From: Rotaria sp. Silwood1 | Taxonomy: Eukaryota; Rotifera; Eurotatoria; Philodinida; Philodinidae | Reading direction: 5' to 3' | Length of the DNA: 64,000 bases | Assembly (NCBI GenBank): GCA_905250075.1 | Contig: CAJNOP010000350.1 | Location: forward strand, 62,001-126,000 | Part shown: in pieces, positions 32,584 to 44,929 of the stretch | Numbering within the stretch: position 1 is the first letter of the stretch | How the letters are laid out: the number at the start of each line of letters is the position of its first letter | Notes under the pieces: generated by a model | Databases searched by the model: none | Told to the model about the DNA's origin: nothing | What the model saw: only the letters and a program-made list of their open reading frames with translations | Position numbers and translations under genes: made by a program

Positions 32584-34709
32584 ATGCAACGAACCAAACG
32601 GCAAGAGAATCAAATGGTTAAAATTTCAAATAATCATAAAAAACGAAAATTAAAAAATCAAAGTAATAGTTTATTTCAAAATCTGTTAAATCTTATTTTT
32701 CTTTTCGTTGTTTCAGTAACAACAATCAATTTAAATAAGTCAGATATATCTCTTTCATCATATACATAATTAACCTATACTTTTATTTAGATATCATCTT
32801 GAAGATTTAGCCAATGAAATCCTTTATGAAATATTTGAATATCTTGATGTATATGATATTTATAAAGGATTTTACAATCTTAATAAACGATTTCAAACTT
32901 TAGCTATTAATTCGAATGTTGTAACTAAAATCAATATTTCAATAATGTCAAAATCAAATTTCAAAAATTATTATCGAAATATTCTTATATGAAATCGAAA
33001 TCGAAATACTTTTCTTTGTTTATCAAATCCATTTGCTGTCGAAATTATTTTCTCACGTCCACGTTTAGTTTTGAATTTCATTCGTCTTGAAATAGTAGTT
33101 CTTGAAAATATACAAATCAAGCATCTTTATAAAATCTTGGATAATTTAGTATATTTACGTAAATTTCATTCATGAACTATTTTGATCAGTGATTATATTG
33201 AATCATTATATCTGCTTTTTTTCTCGTATATTTTTGTTATCGAAATTAAAATATTGCAAAATTGAATATCAAACAAAAAATTATGAAGAACCATTGCTCA
33301 CTATTTTTACTGAATGTGATTATAGTCCAATACAATCGTTGATAATCAATGGCCGTTTTCCATTTGATTCATTTGGTAATTTATTATGTTGTCTTCCTAA
33401 ACTTCAACATTTATCAATTGACTGCCTTGTTCAAGATCGTTATTATACAGAAGAAGAAGAAGAAAAATTATCTCTTATTCAATTAAAATGTTTGAAATAT
33501 GTTTCTCTTCGAATCGATTATGTTGAGTTTAAAACGTTTGAAAAAATTATCGCAGAAGTTTTTCATTATGTTCAAATGTTTTGAATTGAAAATAAATTGC
33601 TTTTTACACATCAACATATTTGGAAATATCAACCTGATAATGGAATTCTATATTCAACTGCTACATATCGGTAAAGAGTAATTATTATCTGTCGACGAAA
33701 AAAAACACATGTCCGTGACCAGTTTTAGATAATTCTTGCGTCAATAGTACTTTTGTCATAGTATGAAGATTGATCGTGAAACTAACAAGAAATTTTACCG
33801 TTGAATTCAGGATGATGAAAAATCCATATGCAGTACAAGTCAATTGATTCAAATCGAAGATCTTATTAAAATCTTATTAGTTTCAGAATAGAGTTTCTTT
33901 ACAATCCTGAGCCTTTTCTCTCGTATAATGAAAACACCAGGTTGTTAGCTGATTCTGCTATTACACTATTCGCTGCAATAGATATCATTATGAGTAGGAA
34001 TTTATTCGTATTGTATTTTAGACGAAAAGATTACGTTTATTATTGGGAATCAAATGAACCTATTTGTTCACAAATACAAAAAGAAAATTATCACTTAGTT
34101 AAACATTTTTATATTTGTAGTAAAAAAATAAAAGATAATTATCTAAGTTACTTTTCAAATGTTAATCAATTAACTGTTAAACATCATTTTGAAACATCAA
34201 ATGATTCAATTCCAACAACTCTTCATCGTATGATTCCTTTAAAACAACTTACAAAGTTAGTTATTGAATATTATAAGTTTTCATTCATTGAAATTATTCA
34301 ATTTTTACATTTTACACCTAATTTATATGCATTAAAATTGGATTATTTACCATTCAGTCACCTTAGTTTCAATGTAATTAAACCAAATGAAGTTTTTCAA
34401 TATGTATCAAATAGAAATAAAATAAAAATTCTCGATTTTCGTGTCTGGTGTTCATCGAATGAAATTCAATTGGTTGTGAATTTATTTCCACAAGTATAAT
34501 ATCTTAAAATTGGAATGAATAGAAAAGAAATACAATCAATAGTTCGATTTTTATTATTAAAAATTAATGATACAACACAATATTTATTCTTTTTTTGTAT
34601 TTTACGAATACTAAAAATACGTTTAAAAGAATTAAATGTTTTAATCAAATCAGAAAATATACTTCATGATTACTGTAGTGAATTTATTCATCGTGATTTG
34701 TTTTTCTGA
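32584..34709 (+). pseudogene. Decayed F-box/LRR-like gene
   Basis: A possible first exon (from ATG 32584, basic residues) is followed after an acceptor TTTTATTTAG (ending about 32790) by a clear F-box: LEDLANEILYEIFEYLDVYD, then IYKGFYNLNKRFQTLAI. Later stretches match the rest of the bdelloid family: YCKIEYQTKNYEEPLLTIF, SIQ-type leucine-rich segments (LCCLPKLQHLSIDCL), RRKDYVYYW at about 34020, LKQLTKLVIEYYKFSF, TPNLYALKLDYLPF, and after the stop YLKIGMNRKEIQSIVRFLLL. Breaks: TGA near 32990, TGA near 33173, a frame change near 33220-33240 in a T-rich tract, TGA at 33582-33584, a stretch of lost similarity 33660-33940, and TAA at 34497-34499, after which the frame continues to 34709. Clearly non-functional as assembled. 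It is a separate copy from the F-box gene at 17.3-19.5 kb. Confidence 0.8.
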
Positions 34710-34714
34710 TGGTA

Positions 34715-37500
34715 AAAATTGAGTTGTTTTGGACTTGTTTTATTTTTATTTTTTGTATACAATAATGATTGAGTTCAAATAAATAGGAAACATAGCTTTT
34801 GATATAGGAAAATAATTCTAACAAGACTAGGAGAATTATGTGTTTCATAGATAGTATGGATATAAGTGTGACTACCATAGAAGTTCGTTGAAAGATATTA
34901 ATGAAAACGAGATATCTACATAAGACAACCAAGTATATCGCACTCCACTAGACGTCTATCGTAATCCAAATCATCTTTTTAATGTATTGTATGAAAGACA
35001 CCTTCTGTATATTAAAGGTGTGAATGTAAATAATAATTTTACTCAAATCCACACTCTCCAAGCCATCTAAAATGTCTTAATTTTCACGAAAATCATACGA
35101 TATCATTGAGATTTCGAGCGTTTTCATCTATGTTTAGCTCTTATCACAGGTTTTTCCTATAGTGTATGTGATTTTTATTTGGAACTCGATGTGACGACAT
35201 TAAAGAAAACAATCGATCTGATTTCACATATCAAAAATTTCAAACGAGATCTGAAAGATAAATCATGTAAGTTTCGCATAGTTAAGTTGTTTGTCTGTTC
35301 CACTTACCTCCGTACTAAGTGTGATTACTTCGCAAATAATACTGGTGCTAAAACCAAGATATAAAATGTATTTCTCATCTAGATGTGTTTGCCAGAAACA
35401 AATCACGATGTACAGAACCTTTTGCATTAGCGATCAAACATTTGTAGAATGAATCAAGACTTCCTAACAGCACGTATGACAAAAAACTTTACTTCTCTAG
35501 CTATAGCGAAATCTGAGATATACATAATTCATTGAGATAGTGATCATGGCATCTATATCACGTTTTACAAGGAAAAATTGAACTTTTCTATTACCCATAA
35601 CTTAGTCGTTTTCGCTTTGAAGTTTTCCAGACAACTCTCAAATTGAAAGTTATGGTAAAGCATGCTGTATTCTAAGAAACTAGTAATATTCTATGAGTAG
35701 TTATAGAGACGAAAACTTGACTATTTTCTTATATTTTGTTGGTGCTTAGACATCAGAAAACACTAGCAAAACATAATAGAAACCATCGATTCACAATTTC
35801 CACGACTGTTCATCGAAAGTCGCTAAATTTTCAAGTGCAAGACACGTCAACAGTACTGCTAATCTGAGCCCAAGTCGGCAAGAATCCATGCTAAAATGAA
35901 TAAATTCTGAATAATACAAAAGTCAATCTTGATCTTATCGCATGTCAAGACGTTTGTTTTTGTCATAGCCATTGTTTTCATTTCTAAGCGAATTATTTCA
36001 TGTTCATTTTTCCTACGAAATCCTTCTTTCCAATCATTATCAGTCGTCTGTAAATAATATTGTTCACTCATTTTAGGACAACCGACGGAAAGATATTCAG
36101 ACTTAAAACATTGCAATCAATGTATCTCATTTCTATCTAATAAGTGAATTAAAAGTTTTTTTATATTAGTTCAGATGACTGAAGAAGATCATTGGAAAAA
36201 AAATAAGAAATATTCCTACCTAACGGGAAATATCAACGATAGATATATAGTATAAGACATTGCATATGCTTGAGCCTATCTCATTGAAGAAGAATTTCTC
36301 TTGTTTGATCTTAATTAAAAAATAATTAGTGATATCGTCTCTTGAGACCGATATCTGAAGAAAATTCTCAAGTTTGTCCTTAATTCAAATCTTTTCAACA
36401 GCGATTTGGAATGTTCGATCAGTGAAAATAAGATGATAAACAACGAATTTGACACGGACACTAGCTGTTTTTTCCTCATTCTGATATTTGAATGAAATCT
36501 CGGTGTCAGAATCTTCGAACATTCATGTTTGCTCTCATTTCATTTCAATGAACCATATCTTTCACAAAGAGAACCATTTTTCTTTCAATCACCAACTAGG
36601 AACAAGGAATGTGAATGTGTTCATGAGTGTGAGTACACATATTTTCGTCTTTTACATACACATCTATACCGTGATTGAATAGAGTATAGGACTCACAAAA
36701 TATGATTGTTACATATTTGTGGATGTTGTTAGAAGACTTGAAATTAATTATTTAAAAACACTACCAGAAAAAACGAATAAATCAAAATTGTAACTACTTT
36801 TATAGTTGATATTGGTGCTCTCAAATTTTAACTTTTCAAAAATGTTTCAATTTAGACTTACTATTGATTGATTTAATATCGTTCTACTATATAACCTTAT
36901 TAGTATTATCAGCTACATCTGTATACACATTGGTATAATCATTCAGTAAACATGTAAACATATCATTCTTTTTTCGATGAACTTAGATACATACATTGGA
37001 ATTTTGTCTAAGCGTAGAATTCTATTACTATTAATTCATAGTTTTCAACGTCCTTTCTATTCTGACTGTACTAGAATAAATATATTACCTTCGTATCCAT
37101 TGACATCTACAATAAAATCTCTTTGTTGAAATGAATACAACAACTCACGAAGTTTCGAACAGTTAAAATCTATAGTAGAGAAATTTCAAATACATAGAAT
37201 ACATCGGAAAATTCTCGAAATATTCTATATAATGTTATTATTGGCTAGCCTTTTTACCATTCCTGGGAAAAAGTGCTCAATGATCGTTCACCTCACCCTT
37301 CTGTTGCTCTGAAAGCGTACACAATAACCACTGCTCTTCTTTCTTCAAACTTCAGTTGTTAGAGCCCACAGGGTAAACAGGAAAACTCTTCATTTAAACT
37401 TTCATTCGCTCTTTTTCTTGAAAATATATATGAGTTCGAAAAAAAGAAACTATCTGACTAGATTAGACATAATGAAATTTACTGAGCTTTGCATTGCAAG
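34715..37500. other. Gene-poor stretch with minor repeats
   Basis: No gene is recognised. A decayed telomere-like palindrome may lie at 35016-35060 (AAAGGTGTGAATGTA, then AATCCACACTCTCC). A small duplicated pair is seen at 36287-36320 and 36357-36385 (TTCTC...TTTG.TCTTAATT) around the near-palindrome GATATCGTCTCTTGAGACC at 36331. Confidence 0.45.
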
Positions 37501-37502
37501 TA

Positions 37503-37919
37503 TTGTGTGTTTCAAAATAAAAGGCAGATGGTAGCTTTCTGAATAACTGGTTAAGTACAAGATAGAGAACCGTGGTTTTCATTATTCGTGAGCACTTTTT
37601 CCTTCGAGTATTTCCATCAATTTTCACAATAATCTCAACTCAAATTATGTCAAAATGTACCTCAAATCATGCCTTTTATTGCTGCACAATTAACATTTGC
37701 TTTTGAAAATCCACTTAGAATAACAGGTTGAGTGATACTGAAAGATGTGATAATTTTATCGCGATAAAAGGGGTGATTTGAGGTGAGATTATTATGAAAA
37801 ATCGATGATAATACTCGAAGAAAAAAATGTTCACGAATGGTGAAAACCACGGTTCTGTATCTTGTACTCAACGAGTTATTCAGAAAACTGCCATCTGCCT
37901 TTTTTTTTGAAACGCACAA
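37503..37919. mobile_element. Foldback MITE with TA flanks
   Basis: Left end TTGTGTGTTTCAAAATAAAA matches the reverse complement of the right end (AAACGCACAA). Arms 37503-37645 and 37776-37919 are inverted copies (GGCAGATGG, AACCGTGGTTTTCA, TTCGAGTATT in both); inner parts continue with small deletions. TA lies outside both ends (37501-37502 and 37920-37921). Confidence 0.75.
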
Positions 37920-37921
37920 TA

Positions 37922-39438
37922 GTATGTATCGACATTTAGCGGATTTTCATACCAGAAAAAAAGTTTATAAAGATGCTCTGACATATATGAATGAAACGAT
38001 CGAACTGCTTAAAGAACAATTACTGTCAACATCGTTTGGTACTGATGTTATAACGATACAAGACAAGATAAATGCCACATGAATCATTACTAGTCTTCGT
38101 CGTCTTGGTAAGTGCTACATGTACCTAGACGAAATATTGAACTCTTCTCAAAATGATCAAGATTGCAATGGAACAGCGCTTAATATTTATATGAAATTCT
38201 TGTCATACGATAAAGAACTGGAAAAAGAAGTTGTTGTACTTTATAGGAAGTTACGCGATTACTATGAGGATATCAGTGATTATAATCAAGCAATCAGTTG
38301 TTTTTAAAAAACCATTAGCTCAGAACAGCCATCGATCAGTGATTTGTGCCAATTTGATAGATTGTATGACGTGTGCAACAAACCGAGTGAAGCCGAGAAA
38401 GCTTCAAGAGACTATTAGCTAAATTGCTCGTGTCAGAGCAAAAATACTTCAGACCGATAGAAAAAAGAGGCTTGATCCATGACGAAACGCTGCGGATAGG
38501 GAACAGTAGTTGTTCACAAGTTCTAGCAAGAGCGGCAACGATGGGTTCAATTGTAACATGATTGATTCTTCGAATGAATTTTGCAGAAGGGTAATCAGAA
38601 CTTCTCAGTGTAAAGGCATGGTTGATTCAAATGTCGATGACGAAGATTCAGGTCAGTTAAAGTATAATAATGTCTAATAATAAAATATATCGATTGTACA
38701 TTACTGTAGGTGATGATTCTTCTCATATCGAGCCATGACAAGTGCCTACCTCAAGATTGATGAGTCTCAAATGGCAACGATATACTATGAAACAGATATA
38801 AAACAACGTACATGAGATCAATTGATCCAAAACATCATTACGATGCAATTGGAAACGATTGATTAGTCCTCGTACTTATACCACTAATAGAGTATAGTGC
38901 TTTTTCTGCCGAAACTATTTTCCATTTTGACTGATCAAATGAAAACCACTATTACTCTGGACGATGTCAAGGTATCGACATTGGGTGATACGTTCATTCA
39001 ATGCACTCGTATTCACGATCAATCCTCGTCTCATATCAAAGCTATCGTAACTTACTGGAGAGCTTTTGTCGCGGATGCCTCTATGACAAAAAGTATTGAC
39101 GACAAGTTAACAAAAACAATTTGATTATTAGGATGAATAGAATACGTAATATTTTCGTATGTTATGAACTCTAGCTACAAGTAATTGTTGAAGCTTACGC
39201 GGAACTGATGTTGCCCAAAGATGCAATCCAAAGGCGTTTGAAATTGGCAGCAATGTATCGAGATAATGAAATCGATGATGTCAAAGATGAATATGGTGAC
39301 CATGACACCAGTAATAAATCACGTATCAAATCTCTACGATACTACACTGAACTGCTAACAACAAACAATGATTATGAAATCATCAAACGAATAAGATTCG
39401 TTTTCATTCGATTTCACTATAGTGAACAAAATTTCTGA
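37922..39438 (+). pseudogene. Decayed TPR-like protein gene
   Basis: Just after the MITE the frame reads MYRHLADFHTRKKVYKDALT, a TPR-type helix pair, and continues in one frame through SLRRLGKCYMYLDEILN, ALNIYMKFLSYDKEL and VLYRKLRDYYEDISDYNQAI. In-frame stops at 38080-38082 (TGA) and 38305-38307 (TAA) interrupt it; both could come from C-to-T changes. Further pieces with similar helical content lie at 38897-39121 and, after an acceptor GAACTCTAG (39173), at 39174-39438 (VEAYAELMLPKDAIQRRLKL, KSLRYYTELLTTNNDYEI). TPR proteins are scaffolds; no other domain is seen. The upstream part has been lost, perhaps through the MITE insertion. Boundaries between pieces are approximate. Confidence 0.6.
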
Positions 39439-39439
39439 T

Positions 39440-40020
39440 CACATCAAGTCGATTGCGTCTCACAATTTTTCTAAATAAAAACACGCTCTATTCCAAATGG
39501 GAACAAAATATGATATACAAGATACATGTTCGTGAGCGTTCGCTATTTTCGCAAATATTTCTCATATTTGAGATCTGATTTCTAAACTAATTCTATCGGC
39601 TATTAGGACCAACTGTCACTAACTGCATATAAATTTCATAAATTCGCTTCGTGTGTTTCTAGTTGTATATTTTAGCAAATGAACAATGCATAGCTCTCAT
39701 CAGAATTACGCCTCATGAGCTATAAAATAATCTCTTTCTCGTTCTATTCAAAGTAGTTAGATGGCTGTAGACATTAGGAACATTTTACTTCCATAAACCA
39801 GGATCAAAATAGCGCTATTTCGTTTTATTCTTTCAAGCAAGAATTTTCTAAGCAGTATGATTATCAACTGTATGATCAATTATCATTACTATGAGACAAT
39901 ACAACGATTGTATTATATTAAAAAAAGAGTGCGATAAAAATAAAAGTATTTGAAAGAGTCACTACTTTTTCGGAATGCAGTACGAAATGAAAATCTATCT
40001 AGTTTGATTAAAGTTATTTC
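39440..40020. other. Intergenic, nothing recognised
   Basis: AT-rich sequence between the TPR relic and the 3' end of the kinase gene. Confidence 0.45.
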
Positions 40021-40023
40021 AAT

Positions 40024-42171
40024 CTATTGAATATGACAAATAATTTGCGGTCCATCGTCATCTTCATCACCAGCCTGTTTAACTCTGACACCAGCAACAG
40101 TCGTTGATCCTTCTAGAAATTCTGATGGGAATTGTTTTCGAATGAATTCTGTTGCTGGTTTGTGGAATTGTTCATAGAAGTTTATGTAAACTTGATTCTT
40201 TTTTTCAATAGATAAGCGAACATAGTCAGGATTGTTCTTGATAACAATGGATTCGAAACCCTCAACATAAAATTCCAGAGTCTTTTCAATCTCAATTGCT
40301 GCCGGTCGATGTTTTGGATCATTGGCTGTACATCGAGTGATGAGATCTTGAAAGATTGGACTCTCTTCTTGAAAGAGAATCTTTTCTTGAGCAAGCATTC
40401 GAAAATTGTGCTGTTTTTCAGTAAAGAGTTCATTCAAAGTTAGGCCAAACATGAAAATATCCAGTTTTTGATCATATGTATCACTGTAAAATTCTGGTGG
40501 CAAGTAAGATTGACAGCCGACACGCGTATGCTGATTCAATGGGTCAGCAACGCGTGCAATACCCATATCACCAATCTTGCATGTGTATTGTTGATTAACC
40601 AAAATATTATCTGGTCGAATGTCTCGATGAATCATGTGATGATCATGAATTTTTCGCATCGCACTAGCAATCTGTTTGGCCATATTCACTTTTTGCTGTA
40701 GACATAGTTTGGTTTTACTCTTGATTACACTTGTTAAACTACCGCGTGACATATATTCCATGATGATCATGTAAACTGTTTTGTTTCCCTGTCGACCCCC
40801 AGCATATCCATACGTTTTGAGAATGTAACCACCAGATAATTCTATGTAAGCAGACACTTCCTTGGCAAAACTTTTCTCTAGAGAATTAGGCTCTTTGCTA
40901 TCAGGCACGACAATTATTTTACAGGCTACTGGACGATTTTTTGATATCCATCGAGCCTTATGAACAGCACCTTGAAAGCAATCAATCGTTCAACAGATTG
41001 AAAATATAGAAACACTTACCAAAATTACCACTGCCCAATTTTTCACCCAGTTCAATATCATTTATAGATATCTGTACGATCACTCGACGAGAATTAAGAA
41101 TCAATGGATGTGTCAATTTGTGATCATTAGTTGTGACACCTGTAGTAGCACATTTTAAACACAAATCATAGTCTGGACACGAATCACATTTGAAACGTAA
41201 TCCAACAAAGTCTGAAACTTTGCATCCGTCACAGATAACCGATTTGTTTACTTCTTTGACATAGAATTCTTTTAGTTTCTCGATGGTTACATCATCATTT
41301 GATACAGTCCGACCAAAGAGTTCGTTTGGTAAACGGAAATGGACAAGTAAATGTCCACTCTTATGTTTTTTGGGTTCGGCACGACGTTCAAAACATCCAG
41401 CACATAGATTGAAATTATCACATTGCAAACATTTGTAACGATCATCGCGTATAGGATTATCTCCGCATTCCTCACATGTGACATTGTGCAATTCTTGTCC
41501 ATCGTCTTCACCACCCCTTTTTGTTCCTTGAACAAGTTGTGTTAGGATTTGTTGCATTAGAGCCGTTTGAGCTTCATCAGAATGCTTACCAGAGCTTCTA
41601 TCTGAAATCGATCGGTATAGATGCGGCATTATTCTTTGGAAATAGTTCTCAAAAGAAAAGTTTTCTCCTACCTGATTTACGTCCAGGTGTCTGTGAAACA
41701 GCATTATGAAAGATTTTCTTGTCACCAGTCGTTGTTGATGGAGGGCCTGATAAAAATGAAAATAGTTATTTCATCAAATCAACGCCACATATTAATTTAC
41801 TCTTGTTTTCTTTTGCACCTCTGGTAGCCGAATATTCGGAAGTCGCGTTTTTAAGAAATTGTTCACATTCCTTTTTCGTCCCTACAGAAAATCTCATATA
41901 GACAATTCTGATTTGCAAATAATGTTGCTGTACCAGTAGCAATCACTGTCCCCCGACGAGTTTTGCCATTGATCTTAACTGGATACACTTGACTTACATG
42001 AACGGTATCAGATGGGTCTTGCACACATTGCTGAGAAACAACTTCCAAGACATCATCAGTCCCCAAACGAAACACACAGTATTGTTCCTCACTATGTTTG
42101 TTTTTTCCTTCAATTAAAAAAAGTTATGTGATTCGATCAAGAGTTCAGTTCTAGTATCACGTACCAGACAT
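40024..42171 (-). CDS. Protein kinase with two ZZ-type zinc fingers, six exons, 615 aa
   Basis: Exons (minus): 42171-42165, 42107-41934, 41881-41819, 41746-41672, 41601-41020, 40970-40024; introns 57, 52, 72, 70 and 49 nt, all GT-AG; the sum is exactly 616 codons. Exon 1 encodes only ATG TCT G. Two ZZ fingers lie at about residues 149-190 (C149, C152, C164, C167, C173, C176, H186, H190) and 230-271. The kinase domain follows: glycine loop GSGNFG 296-301 (split by the last intron), catalytic lysine in VACK (318), HRD 415-417 in HRDIRPDN, DMG 435-437 in place of DFG, and PPE 458-460. All catalytic residues are present, so it is probably active, of Ser/Thr or TKL type. ZZ fingers bind peptides or mark ubiquitin/SUMO and N-terminal signals in other proteins; the target here is unknown. 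The acidic tail ends at TGA 40024-40026 region. Confidence 0.9.
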
Positions 42172-42483
42172 GGTATTCAAGAATTCTGTTTAAAGGGTTG
42201 GATCAGTAGTTATCTTTGTTTAAACGCACTTCCTTTCTATTTCGAACTTTTTATTGTCTCACCTACAATAAGAAAAAAAAAGTAACATTGTAAAAACAGG
42301 CACACATAAACATGTTTGCATGTTGGTTTTTTCCACTATGCGTCATTATATTCATCAAATATTTGCATTGCAATTGCAAGCACTTCTTTTACTTTTTCTT
42401 TTCTTATTTTATTGGACAGGCACAATGATGATGCAAAAAGAAAAATATACGACCGATGAATTTTCATCAACAGAATGGTTTTA
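42172..42483. other. 5' flank of the ZZ-kinase gene
   Basis: On the minus strand a good acceptor (T-rich tract then TTATTGTAG, about 42256-42270) lies some 85 bp upstream of the ATG. It could serve a 5' UTR intron or spliced-leader trans-splicing, which is known in bdelloids. Confidence 0.35.
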
Positions 42484-42554
42484 AGGGTGTGAATATGGAT
42501 GGGATTGATGACGATGCTTCCCTTGTACACAAACACTACATATACCCATACCCT
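42484..42554. repeat. Telomere-like palindrome I (degenerate)
   Basis: AGGGTGTGAATATGGATGGG at left and ACATATACCCATACCCT at right. Confidence 0.7.
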
Positions 42555-42559
42555 CAACT

Positions 42560-44385
42560 TATGTCCTAATGAGAGAAGCAGTATTTTTTGTGGAAAATAT
42601 AATTAATTTAGCCAACAAGAATATCATATAGATTTGTGGATAAAATAAAATAGGTTTGCTTTATTCAAAACAATCATAAAAGTCATATTCGTCAGTATAT
42701 TACGTTTTGAGTTTGATACAATAGTTTTCAAGCCTTTGTTGAAGTCATTCATCGTTTTCATTTATTTGTTTTCATAAGACATTCATTCATTTAAATGCGT
42801 CAAAAAAGGAGCTAGAAGGAAACAAGTGAAAAAGAAGATATTTTATGATTCCCACTTTTTCTCGCCATGCAATATAGTATAAGTGAAATATGCATTTCAA
42901 AATAATTCGCAATTGGATGATTATATAGAAGTTATGTTTGATCAAGTTGAAAATTACCTGTTTTTATTATTTATTTATTTTCAATCTACATGTTTAAGTT
43001 ACATATGATACATTTGAGATGAAATCCAAATTCATTGATCGTACGAAGATCTTGATTTCAAAGTGAGTGAAATAGTTGAATAGAATTCTCATACGCACTA
43101 TTTATTAGTTTTGGGGACTTCGAGTATCTCTTAGATACAACTCGTGCATCATGAATAACCGAATAATTGATTAAAACTCTCTTTCGTTTGATTTACTTTC
43201 TATACATATAATGATCTCTAAAAAAAAAGATGATAGACTTGATTTTAGAAGTGTAAAATATAATTGAACAAAAGCATTGTGAAAGGTGTTCATCACTCAA
43301 ACGATGTTGATTCATTTTATCCATGGAAATGTGAACATCGAATTCCATAACAAAGTTAAACAAGTCCTAGTTCTGACTATACATTTCCTGTCGTGTGTTT
43401 GATGAAATAAAAAAGGAAAGCATGAACTTAGTGAAGTATGAAATATGTGGACACATTTCTTTCTAGAACCATTTAATAGTCGAGCGACAACGAATTTCAT
43501 CCAAGGTGTGCATCTTTTCGTTATAATTGAGCCAATATTCGAACAGTACTTTTGTTTGCGCTTTTGTCTGTATTGTGATTTGCAGTGCGGCTATTATCAG
43601 AAAGTTTTCTTATACGTAAAAGTCAGTGAAATACTCGAATCAAATCCTCCTTTGAATATTTCATTTTTTTATGCTATATTTTGTCGTCTTCAACAGGAAG
43701 TCCTAGAATATGCCATGAACTTAGTATTTGAACTGAGTCCTATTCGGATTAATTCAATTTTTATATGACCTATTGTCGTTCGTAAATAAAGATGTGTACT
43801 TTTTAGGCAACTCAATCTTTGAATCAAATATTGAGTCGGGTTATTCAGTGTTTGTCTGATCATGAATTCTTTCATCATTGGAAGAATTTTTCTATCTACC
43901 AATAAGATAGTTAAAAAACACCTTAAGTTGTTATTATTTATTCGCATCTGACTTAATTTTATTGCATTTGATAAATTATCTATCGTCAATTCAAAAATAC
44001 AAATATGACTGAATCAAAAATAAATAGGTTTAAAGGCTTTGTGTTTCTTACAATTCAATCTTCTGTGTGTAGATTGACAAAGTTACTTTGAAGTGAGCGA
44101 AGTATTTGATTGGTACATTATAAAAAAGACTAGGTAACTTATGATGGCAACCATTAACCTTATAATAATGACAAATAGTCGTTTCATTCTGGGCATCAAC
44201 AGTTACATATAGACGATACGATCTCCACGAATTTCTACTCGAAATATAGATCGTCTATGAACATTTATTTTACTGCGTTTTCCTTTGCTACTAAAGTTTC
44301 TATTTTGATTTGATATATTCGTCTCCTCTTATGTGTCTCCAAATTTATCTTAATAAATATTAATTGATAAGGGCAACAGTGAATG
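42560..44385. other. Intergenic, no gene recognised
   Basis: Open frames at 43312-43500, 43445-43768 and 43690-43989 overlap one another on both strands and have no recognisable domains. Confidence 0.45.
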
Positions 44386-44390
44386 ACCTG

Positions 44391-44925
44391 CAGTTTTCAC
44401 CTAATGAAAGAGGAGAAGTCGGGATATCTTTTTTTTCCTCGTTAATTTATAAGACGAAATCCTTTTAAAACTAATCATTTTCAAAAAGCATGCAAACAAA
44501 TGCATGAAAAGGATCTACCATCAAAATGAAATTTTGGTTTGGGTCTTGGATTTGGATAGAAGGACTTCAAATCTATCGTTCAAGATAGAAGTTGTTATGA
44601 TAACAAGTGCAAGAAATTAGTAAAAAATTAGCAACACTCTCAATCACCTGCGTATGTAAATTCTTGAATCTATCTGTTCAATGTTAGACTTGAGTAAGAG
44701 AACCATTTGTGTTTTATCTTGAACTAGAGATCTGAACTCCCTCTATCTAAATTGAAGGTCAATATCAAAATTTCATCTAGTTGGTAGGTCATTCCAATGC
44801 ATTCTTTAGCATGATTTTCGAAAATGATTAGTTTTAAAAGGATTTCGTCTTATATATTATGGGGAAAAAAGATATCCTGACTTCTCCTCTTTCCATTGAT
44901 GAAAATCGCAGATCGTTAATAAAGA
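44391..44925. mobile_element. Foldback element, about 535 bp
   Basis: Arms are inverted copies: GAAAGAGGAGAAGTC and GACGAAATCCTTTTAAAACT in the left arm (44405-44480) match their reverse complements in the right arm (44828-44905). Homology continues inward (ATGAAATTTTG, ATCTATCGTTCAAGAT). Exact ends and target duplication are unclear. Confidence 0.65.
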
Positions 44926-44929
44926 TCTC

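Noticed and set aside
43690..43989. 99-codon minus-strand open frame
   Set aside because: No recognisable family and overlapping open frame on the other strand; not supportable as a gene.
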